From Cloacibacterium caeni_C (GTDB lineage Bacteria > Bacteroidota > Bacteroidia > Flavobacteriales > Weeksellaceae), in the NCBI GenBank assembly GCA_002422665.1, contig DITA01000047.1, positions 1-64,000 on the forward strand: a DNA stretch of 64,000 nucleotides. The letters are read 5' to 3'. The notes under the pieces were generated by a model. It saw nothing but the letters and a program-made list of their open reading frames with translations. It was not told where the DNA came from and did not search any database. Each line of letters starts with the position of its first letter. Positions within the stretch are counted from its first letter, which is position 1. Made by a program: the position numbers and the translations under genes. This document shows positions 27,068-35,718 of the stretch, piece after piece.

Positions 27068-27113
27068 GTTGGATTAAAATCCAACGTTCTCATATCTTTC
27101 GTTCCTGTGGAAC
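27068..27113. repeat. Hairpin doublet in the mraY-murD gap
   Basis: Two small palindromes: GTTGGAT-taaa-ATCCAAC (27068-27085, 7-4-7) and GTTCC-tgt-GGAAC (27101-27113, 5-3-5), 15 bp apart. The second has the same stem as the REP core near the RAYT gene (GTTCC-tac-GGAAC at 61043-61055). No T-run on the operon strand. Confidence 0.6.
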
Positions 27114-27120
27114 TTAATTT

Positions 27121-28359
27121 TTATCTAATTTTCAGTGTTATTAAACAAACAATCGCTAACATAACTCCTATGATAATCATTCTGTTAACAATTTTGCTTT
27201 CATGGAAACCACTTTTCTGATAATGGTGATGAAGTGGAGACATTTTAAACAATCTGTTATTCTGAGCGTACTCTAATCCGTACTTTTTCTTTCTGTATTT
27301 AAAAACTGCTACTTGTAGCATTACTGAAAGATTTTCGATTAAGAAAATCCCACATAAAACAGGAATCAATAATTCTTTTCTTAAAATAATTGCCAAAACT
27401 GCAATTACACCTCCTAACATTAAACTACCAGTGTCGCCCATAAAAACTTGAGCTGGATAAGTATTGTACCAGAAAAATCCTATGGTTGCTCCAATTAGAG
27501 CCACTGCGAAAATTGTGGTTTCTCCCATGTTCGGAAGGAACATAATATTCAGATAATCAGCGAAAATGATGTTTCCAGATAGATAAGCGAAAAATGCGAG
27601 TGTTCCTAAAATTACCACACTCGTTCCTGCGGCGAGTCCATCAATTCCGTCTGTAATATTGGCTCCATTAGAAACAGCGGTCACAATGAAAATTACCAGT
27701 GGAATAAAAATAATCCAAGCCCATTCTTCCTGCGAAGATTCGTCCATCCAGAAAAGAATTTTACTGTAATCAAATTCATTATTTTTCATAAATGGAACGG
27801 TAGAAATGGTTTCTCTTTCGGCTGGAGCGAAGTTTTGAGAAACGCTTGTTCTATTGATTTCGTGAGCATCCGCATATTTTCTTTTGATGGTAATGTCTGG
27901 GTGAAAATACATGGTAACTCCTACGATTAGTCCTAAACCAACTTGTCCTATAATTTTAAAAATTCCGCTTAAACCGTCTTTGTTTTTCTTTATTTTTTTG
28001 AGATAATCATCTATAAAGCCGATGGCTCCCATCCAAAGCATGGAAACAATTAACAGAAGAACATAAATATTAAATTTTGTAAATAAAAGCACAGGAATAA
28101 TGGTGGCAAAAATGATGATTAAACCTCCCATAGTTGGTGTACCTTCTTTTTGTTTTTGTCCTTCTAACCCGAGATCTCTTACCAATTCTCCCATCTGTTT
28201 GTTGCGCAGATAATTGATGATTTTTTTACCATAAACTAGAGCAATCAGCAATGACAAAAGCACAGCAAACGCTGCTCTGAAAGAGATGTATTTCAATAAG
28301 TTTAATCCGGGAATGTGAATTCCGTGATTGGTAAGATATTCGTATAGATAGTATAGCAT
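27121..28359 (-). CDS. mraY: Phospho-MurNAc-pentapeptide transferase MraY
   Basis: Transfers phospho-MurNAc-pentapeptide to undecaprenyl phosphate, giving lipid I. 412 residues with about ten membrane segments. Seen: GTPTMGGLIII and the FIDDYLKKIKKNKDGLSG Mg-binding region, the ITDGIDGLAAGTS motif, and the MSPLHHHYQKSGFHE loop. It is about 50 residues longer than the E. coli protein because of a polar insert (about residues 165-215), a feature I recall from Bacteroidota MraY. Confidence 0.96.
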   Translation of the reverse strand: MLYYLYEYLTNHGIHIPGLNLLKYISFRAAFAVLLSLLIALVYGKKIINYLRNKQMGELVRDLGLEGQKQKEGTPTMGGLIIIFATIIPVLLFTKFNIYVLLLIVSMLWMGAIGFIDDYLKKIKKNKDGLSGIFKIIGQVGLGLIVGVTMYFHPDITIKRKYADAHEINRTSVSQNFAPAERETISTVPFMKNNEFDYSKILFWMDESSQEEWAWIIFIPLVIFIVTAVSNGANITDGIDGLAAGTSVVILGTLAFFAYLSGNIIFADYLNIMFLPNMGETTIFAVALIGATIGFFWYNTYPAQVFMGDTGSLMLGGVIAVLAIILRKELLIPVLCGIFLIENLSVMLQVAVFKYRKKKYGLEYAQNNRLFKMSPLHHHYQKSGFHESKIVNRMIIIGVMLAIVCLITLKIR

Positions 28360-28376
28360 TTGTTTAATTTTAATGT

Positions 28377-28751
28377 TTACAAGTCAAAGGCTTGGATAAA
28401 TATTTGACCTCTATATTTACATATTGTATCAGCATTAATATTTGGCTTTTCATATTTTTCCCATTTTAGCCCAATGTTATCATATAATTTTATTATTTCT
28501 TTTTTGTAAGTCGTATCTTTATTTTTAATGTATTTTTCACAAAGACAGTTTGCAATATCTACTTTAGCATTATTTTCCGAAAAATCTAAATATCCAGGTT
28601 TTGGTTTTTCAAATAATCCTTTGTAATAAATACCTTCACAATCTAAAATATTTAACTTTCTTTCAAACTTGTTTGTAAATAGATACAACATCAAAACTCC
28701 TACAACAAGGATTGAAATGACAGCTAATAATATTTTAAATAATTTTTTCAT
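28377..28751 (-). CDS. Unknown membrane-anchored protein between murE and mraY
   Basis: Not recognised. The ATG at 28751 is preferred over two in-frame TTG codons just upstream; it gives 124 residues and starts 7 bp after the murE stop. One membrane segment (about residues 6-25) is followed by a polar domain of about 95 residues with four Cys (in LDCEG, NCLCEK and ICKYR) and many Lys and Tyr. The domain is probably outside the cytoplasm. It takes the place that murF holds in many dcw clusters but shows no ligase motif and is far too short to be MurF. Confidence 0.75.
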   Translation of the reverse strand: MKKLFKILLAVISILVVGVLMLYLFTNKFERKLNILDCEGIYYKGLFEKPKPGYLDFSENNAKVDIANCLCEKYIKNKDTTYKKEIIKLYDNIGLKWEKYEKPNINADTICKYRGQIFIQAFDL

Positions 28752-28758
28752 CAACAAA

Positions 28759-30219
28759 TTACTTCGACATCAATTTATATAGTTCTATAATCGTCTCTTT
28801 GTCATCAAAATGATGTCTCACTCCATTGATTTCCTGATACGTTTCGTGACCTTTTCCTGCAACGAGAACAATATCTTTTGGCTCAGCGAATTTTATTGCC
28901 ATCTTTATCGCTTCTCTTCTGTCTGGAATAGAAGTGTATTTGCTGAAATTCTGCGGTTCTACACCTGCTTCAATTTCTTTGATAATATCTTGAGGATTTT
29001 CAGTTCTCGGATTATCTGTGGTAATGATGGCTAACGTAGATTTTCTGGTAGCAATTTTCCCCATTTCTGGTCTTTTTGCATGGTCTCTGTCTCCACCACA
29101 ACCGAAAACGGTAATTAATCTTTCGTTTTTGGTTCTGATTTCGTTGATGGAATCTAAAACATTTTCCAAAGCATCAGGAGTGTGAGCATAATCTACGATG
29201 AAGAAAATTCCGCCATCAGATTTTATGGTTTCAAATCTGCCATTCACTCTTTTTAGCGTTGAAATCGCTTGTAAAACTTCTTCTTCATTGAATCCTAATT
29301 CCACTGAAATAGCAAAAGCTAGAAGTAAATTATAAACATTGAATTTACCCGTTAAAGTCGTCCAGAATTCTTTTCCGTTGAAATTTAGAAGCATTCCGTT
29401 GAAATCAACTTCTAAAATTTTCCCGTGATAATCTGCCAAAGTTTTCAAAGCGTAATCTTTCTTTTTCGCTTTGGTGTTTTGTAGCATTACATCGCCATTT
29501 TTATCATCAGCATTGGTAATCGCTACTGCAGTTTCTGGCAATTCGTCAAAGAATCTCTTTTTGGTTTTCAGATATTCATCAAACGTTTTATGATAATCAA
29601 GATGATCATGCGTGAGATTGGTAAAACCAGCCACAGCAAAGTGTAAACCTTCAATTCTGTCTTGATGAATTCCGTGAGAAGAAACTTCCATAAAAGCATA
29701 TTCGCAACCGGTTTCTACAGCTTTTGCCAACATTTTATTCAAACGAATTACATCTGGAGTAGTGTGAGTTGAAGGAATGATTTCATCTCCAATTCTGTAC
29801 TCTACGGTAGAAATGAGTGCGCTTTGGTAACCTAAATTTTTGAAAATATCAAAAAGTAGAGTAGAAGCGGTGGTTTTTCCGTTGGTTCCTGTAATGCCGA
29901 TTAATTTCAGATTTTCAGAAGGATTTCCATAAAAATTAGCAGCGAGTTTGCCTAAAGTTTTAGATGAATTTTTAACTTGAATATAGTTAATTCCATCGAT
30001 TAAATTTTCTGGTAAAACTTCGCAAACAATGGTTTTTGCTCCCTTTTCGATTGCCGAAGAAATATAAGAATGTCCGTCTGAAACAGTTCCTTTTACAGCA
30101 ACATAGAGCGAACCTTCGGTAGCTTTTCTGCTATCGAAAACAATTTCCGAAACTTCTGAATTGAGATTTCCAAAAGTTTCTAAAACGGGAATTTTATGTA
30201 ATAATTCTGATAAAATCAT
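28759..30219 (-). CDS. murE: UDP-MurNAc-tripeptide synthetase, meso-DAP type
   Basis: Adds the third residue of the stem peptide. The DNPR motif at residues 402-405 is the known mark of specificity for meso-diaminopimelate rather than lysine. 486 residues, with ATP loop GITGTNGKTTAST and the central AFMEVSSHGIHQDR segment. Only 1 bp separates it from ftsI, so the two are surely co-transcribed. Confidence 0.97.
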   Translation of the reverse strand: MILSELLHKIPVLETFGNLNSEVSEIVFDSRKATEGSLYVAVKGTVSDGHSYISSAIEKGAKTIVCEVLPENLIDGINYIQVKNSSKTLGKLAANFYGNPSENLKLIGITGTNGKTTASTLLFDIFKNLGYQSALISTVEYRIGDEIIPSTHTTPDVIRLNKMLAKAVETGCEYAFMEVSSHGIHQDRIEGLHFAVAGFTNLTHDHLDYHKTFDEYLKTKKRFFDELPETAVAITNADDKNGDVMLQNTKAKKKDYALKTLADYHGKILEVDFNGMLLNFNGKEFWTTLTGKFNVYNLLLAFAISVELGFNEEEVLQAISTLKRVNGRFETIKSDGGIFFIVDYAHTPDALENVLDSINEIRTKNERLITVFGCGGDRDHAKRPEMGKIATRKSTLAIITTDNPRTENPQDIIKEIEAGVEPQNFSKYTSIPDRREAIKMAIKFAEPKDIVLVAGKGHETYQEINGVRHHFDDKETIIELYKLMSK

Positions 30220-30220
30220 T

Positions 30221-32236
30221 TTAATTCTGTAATTCCAAATAAATTCTTTGGTTTTTATTAATGACAGTTCCAGCCATCGGAAACTGATTTTTTATTTTCC
30301 CAACACCTTTATAATCAACTCGGTAACCTTGGTTTTCTAATTGTGGAATAATGTTTTTCCCCATTAAACCTTTTAGATTAGGCAGAACTCCGTTTTTCAC
30401 GTTTACCTTTACATTGGGTTCTAGCAGTTTATTAAGGTTCACCTTTTTATCAACTAAAAGCTCTTTTTCTACATTCAGCGGTGTTTTAAGGAAGACTTTT
30501 CCTGCAATTTCTTTAAAAACTGGCGCCGAAACTACTGAACCATAATATCCTTTTGAAGTGTTTGGTTGGTTTACCATCGCTATACAAGTATATTTAGGAT
30601 TATCTGCTGGGAAAAATCCCGCAAAACTCGCCTGATATTTCGTAGGTCCTGGTTTCCAATATTCAAACCTTGCGGTTCCTGTTTTTCCTGCCAATTTGAT
30701 ATTTGGCGTAAAAATACTTTTTGCGGTTCCTTTTTCTACCGCTTTGGTAAGCATCGCAGTCATTAGATTAATCGCCTCAGTTGAAGCCATTTTGTCCACC
30801 AAAACTTGAGGTTCCGCTTCGTATGAAGTTTTACCGTCTTTCATGATTTTTTCTATGAACAGCGGCTTCACCATTTTTCCTTTATTGGCAATTCCGTTAT
30901 AGAATGTAGTGAGCTGTAATAAATTGAGGCTCACGCTATAACCATATCCTAGAGAAGCCAATGTAGCTTTGTTCCATCTTTTATTTTCTGGCGTTACAAT
31001 TGAAGGTTTGGTAACACCAGGAAGTTCGATTTCTAATTTTTCAAAAAGTTTCCATCTTTTTAGATGCTTTAAGAAAACATCTGGTTTATCTGCATAATGC
31101 TGTGTGATGATTTTTGCCGCACCAATGTTACTTGATTGTGCTAAAATATCACTGATGTCATACGTTCCACCTGCGTGAGAATCTGTAATTTTTTGACTGT
31201 AATAAGTCCACGAGATTCCACCAATGTTTATTTTGGTATTTTCATCTATGAAGCCATCGTCCATTGCCGCTAAAAGCGAAACCGTTTTAAACGTAGAACC
31301 CGGTTCTGTAGCATCTTTTAATGCGTAATTGTAAGCGTCTATGTAATTTCCTTCTTCATTTCTTCTAAGGTTTACCATAGCTCTTACTTTTCCTGTAGCG
31401 GTTTCCATCACGAGAACAGAACCATGATCTGCTTCGAAATGTAGCAGTTGTTTTTCTAAAGCAGAATGAGCAATATCTTGAATTCTTAAATCTATTGTGG
31501 TGTAAACATCTTGACCATCAATTGGGTCTTGAACTTTCCAGTAATCAATTGGTTTCCATTGAGAAGAATTGATTCTTTGCTCTAATCTTTTGCCATCAGT
31601 ACCAGTAAGATATTTAGAAAAAGCACCTTCAAGTCCAGATTTTCCAATCTCGTTATCCATTCCTATGGTTCCTGCACCAATTTGAGCTGTTGCTAGTTCT
31701 CTTCGGAATTTTCTATCGATAATGAGACATCTATTTTTCTTAAATTTCCCTGTTTTTTTATCTTTTTTACTGAAAATTGGGAATTTTTTAATTCTGTCAT
31801 ATTGGTCGAAGTCTAAACCTCTAACCAATGAAAAATATTGATTTTTCTTCTTTTTTTGTTCGTCAAAGATTTTTCGGTAATGAACTCTTGGTTTGCCAAA
31901 CATTTGACTCAAAGAATCAGTCAATGCGCCAATATTTTTATCGTAAACAGAATCTTTGATGGTTTTAAAATCGATATATGCATCGTATCTCATTACAGTA
32001 GTTGCTAAAATAGAACCATCTGATGCAAAAAGGTTTCCACGAGCAGCTTTTAAAGTGGCTTCTCTGTAATTTTTACTGATATAATTGTCTTCAAATTCTT
32101 CTACATTGGTATTTTGTAGAAAAAGAATTCTCGCCAAAAACATAATAAATACGATGAAAGCTACCCCTGCAAAAAGGTAACCCCATTTTAACGCTTTACC
32201 GCGTTTGATGTCATATTCATTACTATTTATCGCCAT
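30221..32236 (-). CDS. ftsI: Division transpeptidase FtsI (PBP3) with PASTA domain
   Basis: A class B PBP that cross-links septal peptidoglycan with FtsW. 671 residues: N-terminal membrane anchor (about 20-41), dimerisation domain, transpeptidase domain with STFK (nucleophile Ser314), SSN, and KTG at 518-520, and then a C-terminal PASTA repeat (about 605-671, beginning VLPNLKGLMG). Overlaps the end of ftsL by 14 bp. PASTA domains are absent from E. coli FtsI. Confidence 0.96.
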   Translation of the reverse strand: MAINSNEYDIKRGKALKWGYLFAGVAFIVFIMFLARILFLQNTNVEEFEDNYISKNYREATLKAARGNLFASDGSILATTVMRYDAYIDFKTIKDSVYDKNIGALTDSLSQMFGKPRVHYRKIFDEQKKKKNQYFSLVRGLDFDQYDRIKKFPIFSKKDKKTGKFKKNRCLIIDRKFRRELATAQIGAGTIGMDNEIGKSGLEGAFSKYLTGTDGKRLEQRINSSQWKPIDYWKVQDPIDGQDVYTTIDLRIQDIAHSALEKQLLHFEADHGSVLVMETATGKVRAMVNLRRNEEGNYIDAYNYALKDATEPGSTFKTVSLLAAMDDGFIDENTKINIGGISWTYYSQKITDSHAGGTYDISDILAQSSNIGAAKIITQHYADKPDVFLKHLKRWKLFEKLEIELPGVTKPSIVTPENKRWNKATLASLGYGYSVSLNLLQLTTFYNGIANKGKMVKPLFIEKIMKDGKTSYEAEPQVLVDKMASTEAINLMTAMLTKAVEKGTAKSIFTPNIKLAGKTGTARFEYWKPGPTKYQASFAGFFPADNPKYTCIAMVNQPNTSKGYYGSVVSAPVFKEIAGKVFLKTPLNVEKELLVDKKVNLNKLLEPNVKVNVKNGVLPNLKGLMGKNIIPQLENQGYRVDYKGVGKIKNQFPMAGTVINKNQRIYLELQN

Positions 32237-32591
32237 TTTCTAAACTGTCTACTTTTATTAAAAGTTTATGTGGATGGTTTTCTAAAGACATTAGAGAATC
32301 TCCTTCCATTTCTTTGCTTAGCTCACTTTCCATTCTTACTTTGATCAATCTGCTTTGTGCGTAAGCATTTCTAGATTTATATTCTTCTGCTTGTTCTTTG
32401 AGTTGGTTTACGGTTTCTATTTTTTTGTTGACCAAGTGATTGCTGTAAATCATAATCATCAACAAGGAAAAAATGAGTAAAAAATATTTGTAATGAACTT
32501 TTACTTCATCACGGTTTAAGAAGTTTCCCTTCATGATATCCATGAAAGTAAGTTTCTTTGGTTTTTTATTATATGTTACTCTTTTTGCCAC
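32223..32591 (-). CDS. ftsL: FtsL-like divisome protein
   Basis: A small bitopic protein: Lys-rich cytoplasmic end of about 35 residues, one membrane segment (36-52), then a helical, coiled-coil-prone periplasmic part. 122 residues. FtsL is hardly conserved in sequence, so the name rests on this layout and on place between rsmH and ftsI, with a 14-bp overlap into ftsI. Confidence 0.8.
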   Translation of the reverse strand: MAKRVTYNKKPKKLTFMDIMKGNFLNRDEVKVHYKYFLLIFSLLMIMIYSNHLVNKKIETVNQLKEQAEEYKSRNAYAQSRLIKVRMESELSKEMEGDSLMSLENHPHKLLIKVDSLENGDK

Positions 32592-32610
32592 AGACTTTGT
32601 CTGATTTTAA

Positions 32611-33504
32611 TTATAATTTTATTCCTACACGCATTTTTGCGCTTCTTGCTCTGGAATTTTCTTCTATTTCTTCTTCTGTTGGAATGATGGCTTTGCTTTT
32701 TAACAATTCAAAAGCTTTAGCATAATTTCCATAAATATCTCGTTCTGGTTCGCCTTCGAACATTCCGTTTTTTAGGAATCGTTTTACCAATCTGTCTTCT
32801 AAAGAATGATAAGAAATTACGACTAATCTTCCTTCTTTTTTCAAGATTTTATAAGATTGTAACAGCATTTCTTTTAAAACTTCTAGCTCTTGATTTACCT
32901 CTATTCTAATCGCTTGGAACAACTGTGCAAAAAATTTATTCTGCTTAAACTGAGGAATATAACTAAAGATTTTTTTCAAATCTTCGGTTGTTACAATTTC
33001 CTTTGATTTCCTAGCGTGAACAATTTCTCTCGCTAGTTTTCTGGCTTCTCTTATTTCACCATAGTAGTAGAAAATATCTGCCAAGTGTTCTTCTTCATAT
33101 TCATTCACTACTTTTTTGGCATCTAGATGTTGCATCACGTTCATTCTCATGTCTAGAGGTGCATCACTTCTGGTAGAAAAACCACGTTCTGCAGCATCAA
33201 ACTGATGAGAAGAAACGCCTAAATCTCCTAAAATTCCGTCTACTTCAGTTACGCCGTACATCAACAATGAATTTTCTAAAAATCTAAAATTCTGATTGAT
33301 TAATGTAAATCTTTCATCATCAATTGAATTGTTAAGCGCGTCTAAATCTTGGTCAAAACTGTATAGTTTTCCTTTGCTAGAGAGTCTTTTTAATATTTCA
33401 CGAGAATGACCACCTCCACCGAAAGTTACATCTACGTAAACTCCATCAGGATTAGTGATGAGAGCGTCTATACTTTCCTTTAATAATACAGGATTGTGAT
33501 ACAT
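32611..33504 (-). CDS. rsmH: 16S rRNA m4C1402 methyltransferase RsmH (MraW)
   Basis: Methylates N4 of C1402 in 16S rRNA with S-adenosylmethionine. 297 residues. The N terminus HNPVLLKESIDAL, the SAM loop DVTFGGGGHSREIL, the GILGDLGVSSHQFD motif and VISYHSLEDRLVKRFLK are all present. Second gene of the dcw cluster, 41 bp after mraZ. Confidence 0.97.
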   Translation of the reverse strand: MYHNPVLLKESIDALITNPDGVYVDVTFGGGGHSREILKRLSSKGKLYSFDQDLDALNNSIDDERFTLINQNFRFLENSLLMYGVTEVDGILGDLGVSSHQFDAAERGFSTRSDAPLDMRMNVMQHLDAKKVVNEYEEEHLADIFYYYGEIREARKLAREIVHARKSKEIVTTEDLKKIFSYIPQFKQNKFFAQLFQAIRIEVNQELEVLKEMLLQSYKILKKEGRLVVISYHSLEDRLVKRFLKNGMFEGEPERDIYGNYAKAFELLKSKAIIPTEEEIEENSRARSAKMRVGIKL

Positions 33505-33544
33505 TCTATTAGATTTAAAAAATTATAAAATTGAGGTGTAGAGA

Positions 33545-34009
33545 TTATTCTTCGTCAAAATTGATGTCGCCCATCACTTCTTCGGTTAGTTTCCCGAAAT
33601 CAACTTCGTTGGTAGCAATTACTTTTTCATACGCTTCTTTGTCCCAAATTTCAAACAGTTCACCTGCTCCAGAAATCACGATTTCTTTATGAAGATTGGC
33701 AAATTGTTTCAAATCTTTTGGAATAAGAATCCTCTCAGAAGAATCCAGCTCTACGTTTTTTACACCGGCGGTAAACATTCTGATGAAATCTGCATTCTTT
33801 TTCACGAAACGGTTCAGTCCGTTTATCTTTTTCATCAGTTTTTCCCAAGGTTGCATTGGGTAAACTTCTAAGCAATTCTGAAACACAGCACGCTTAATTA
33901 CAAAGTTCTTATCCTCAGAACTTTGCAATAGTTTTACTAATGACGAAGGAAGCTTTATTCTGCCTTTGTCATCAATCTTGCATTCATATGTTTCGTAGAA
34001 ATGAATCAT
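33545..34009 (-). CDS. mraZ: Transcriptional regulator MraZ
   Basis: A double SpoVT-AbrB domain DNA-binding protein that in E. coli represses its own promoter and thereby the start of the dcw cluster. The ATG at 34009 (MIHFYETYECKIDDKGRIKLP) is chosen; the upstream in-frame TTG falls inside the -7 box. 154 residues with both half-domains (YECKIDDKGRIKLPSSL and VELDSSERILIPKDL). First gene of the cluster, with its predicted operator directly upstream. Confidence 0.95.
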   Translation of the reverse strand: MIHFYETYECKIDDKGRIKLPSSLVKLLQSSEDKNFVIKRAVFQNCLEVYPMQPWEKLMKKINGLNRFVKKNADFIRMFTAGVKNVELDSSERILIPKDLKQFANLHKEIVISGAGELFEIWDKEAYEKVIATNEVDFGKLTEEVMGDINFDEE

Positions 34010-34015
34010 TTGGAG

Positions 34016-34023
34016 CAAATTTA
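34016..34023 (-). promoter_or_regulatory. -7 box of the dcw cluster
   Basis: TAAATTTG on the minus strand fits TAnnTTTG and ends 6 nt before the mraZ ATG. No TTG at -33; that place is taken by the GTGGG boxes. Confidence 0.5.
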
Positions 34024-34043
34024 TTTATTATTTTCTAAAATTT

Positions 34044-34058
34044 CCCACTTTTTCCCAC
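34044..34058 (-). promoter_or_regulatory. Predicted MraZ operator
   Basis: Two GTGGG direct repeats on the minus strand (34054-34058 and 34044-34048) with exactly 5 nt between them, inside a perfect 10-bp tandem repeat. This matches the known MraZ site (TGGG-type boxes at 10-bp spacing). It lies 20-35 bp upstream of the -7 box and would block the -33 region. Confidence 0.7.
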
Positions 34059-34227
34059 TTTTTAACTTAATGTTGATAACTTTTTACCTGTATAGCTTTA
34101 TGTAGCTAACTTGTTGATTAATAAATTGTTAATAAATGAGTGTGATATGAGGGTAGATGTATGCCCAATTGACATACTTTAAATGAAATTAACACAACAA
34201 AAACCGGTCAAAATTCCATTTTTTTTG

Positions 34228-34235
34228 TATTTTTG
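34228..34235 (+). promoter_or_regulatory. -7 box of the alpha/beta hydrolase gene
   Basis: TATTTTTG fits TAnnTTTG and lies 15 bp before the ATG at 34251. It overlaps an in-frame TTG at 34233, which therefore cannot be the start. The region 34059-34227 shows nothing else that I can assign. Confidence 0.45.
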
Positions 34236-34250
34236 CGACAGATACGTTAT

Positions 34251-35012
34251 ATGATTTTTAATACCAAAAAGGAGAAGAAATATACATTTATAGAAAGCGG
34301 AGAAGGTCATCCTATGGTACTTCTACATGGATTGATGGGAGGCTTAAGTAATTTTGATAAAATGATTACTTATTTCTCAGAAAGAGGCTATAAAGTTTAT
34401 GTTCCGCAACTTCCTATTTATGATTTGCCAGTGCTGAATACTAATCTTACCAGCATCGCAAAATATGTAGCAAGATTTATAAAAGATAAAATAGGACAAC
34501 CTGTTACTTTAATAGGGAATTCTATGGGAGGTCATATTGGCCTTATTCTAACATTAGCTAATCCAGAGTTAGTACATTCTTTAGTTTTAACAGGAAGTTC
34601 TGGTTTGTACGAAAAAAGTTTTGGAGAAACTTTCCCAAGAAGAGGGGACAGAGACTACATCAAAAAGAAAACAGAAGAAGTTTTCTTTGATCCGAAAGTA
34701 GCTACAGATGAATTAGTAGACGAGGTTTTCGCGGTGGTAAATGATAGAATGAAAGGCATTAAAACAGTGCTTTTAGCGAAAAGTGCCATCAAACATAATA
34801 TGTTGCATGATTTGCCAAAAATAAAACAACCAACTTGTATTATTTGGGGAAAACAAGACGGAGTGACTCCACCAGATGTAGCAGAAGAAATGGATAGACA
34901 AATTCCTAATTCAGATTTGTTCTGGTTAGATGAATGCGGTCACGCTGCGATGATGGAAAAACCAGAAGAATTTAATGAAATTCTTTATAACTGGTTAAAA
35001 GATAAAATTTAG
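34251..35012 (+). CDS. Alpha/beta hydrolase
   Basis: A 253-residue serine hydrolase of the alpha/beta fold with unknown substrate. Oxyanion motif LLHGLMGG near residue 25, nucleophile elbow GNSMGG with Ser91, acid residue probably in WGKQDGVTP, and catalytic His in ECGHAAMMEKPEEF. No signal peptide, so cytoplasmic. Divergent from mraZ and closed by a terminator that lies directly before engB. Confidence 0.9.
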   Translation: MIFNTKKEKKYTFIESGEGHPMVLLHGLMGGLSNFDKMITYFSERGYKVYVPQLPIYDLPVLNTNLTSIAKYVARFIKDKIGQPVTLIGNSMGGHIGLILTLANPELVHSLVLTGSSGLYEKSFGETFPRRGDRDYIKKKTEEVFFDPKVATDELVDEVFAVVNDRMKGIKTVLLAKSAIKHNMLHDLPKIKQPTCIIWGKQDGVTPPDVAEEMDRQIPNSDLFWLDECGHAAMMEKPEEFNEILYNWLKDKI

Positions 35013-35033
35013 AATTAAGAAGAAAAAATAATG

Positions 35034-35060
35034 ATGGAAGTTGAAAAGCTTCCATTTTTT
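35034..35060 (+). terminator. Terminator between the hydrolase gene and engB
   Basis: ATGGAAG (35034-35040) pairs with CTTCCAT (35049-35055), followed by six T including the last stem base. It ends 4 bp before the engB ATG, so engB must have another promoter or depend on read-through. Confidence 0.65.
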
Positions 35061-35064
35061 GAAT

Positions 35065-35685
35065 ATGATAGTAAAGACTGTAAACTTTGTAAAATCTAGT
35101 GGGAAATGGCAAGAGTGCCCAGAACCTACGATTCCTGAATATGCTTTTATTGGCAGAAGTAACGTGGGGAAATCTTCGTTAATCAATGCCATTATGAACC
35201 ATAAAGATTTGGCAAAAACCTCTCAAACTCCAGGTAAAACACAATTGATTAATCATTTTTTGGTGAATGAAAATTGGTATCTTACCGATTTGCCTGGCTA
35301 TGGTTATGCTAAGGTTTCTAAAAGTTTGAGAAGAGATTTTGAAAAACTCATCACCAATTATATTCTGAATAGAAAAAATTTGGTAAACCTTTTTGTTTTA
35401 GTTGATATAAGACATACTCCCCAAAAAATAGATTTAGAATTTATGGAATGGTGCGGAGAAAATGGGGTGCCGTTTTCTATCGTTTTTACGAAGCAAGATA
35501 AACTAAAACCTGGAGCTGCCGACAGAAATGTAGAAGTATATAAAACCAAACTTCTAGAAACTTGGGAAGATTTACCTGATATTTATATTACTTCAGCCGA
35601 AAAGAAAATGGGTGGTGATGAAATTCTGAAATTTATTGAAAAAACCAATGCTTATTTGGTTAAAAATAAAGTGAAGTTCTCCTAA
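35065..35685 (+). CDS. engB: Ribosome biogenesis GTPase EngB (YsxC/YihA)
   Basis: An essential GTPase in many bacteria, needed for 50S subunit assembly. The ATG at 35065 is chosen since an upstream in-frame TTG falls in the terminator hairpin. 206 residues. G1 GRSNVGKSS (30-38), G3 DLPGYG, G4 TKQD and G5 TSAEK are all seen, and the N-terminal SSGKWQECPEP stretch is typical of the family. Cytoplasmic, 33 bp before the ElaA gene. Confidence 0.96.
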   Translation: MIVKTVNFVKSSGKWQECPEPTIPEYAFIGRSNVGKSSLINAIMNHKDLAKTSQTPGKTQLINHFLVNENWYLTDLPGYGYAKVSKSLRRDFEKLITNYILNRKNLVNLFVLVDIRHTPQKIDLEFMEWCGENGVPFSIVFTKQDKLKPGAADRNVEVYKTKLLETWEDLPDIYITSAEKKMGGDEILKFIEKTNAYLVKNKVKFS

Positions 35686-35718
35686 AAAACTTTTTTAAGC
35701 TTAAAGATTTCTATTAAA

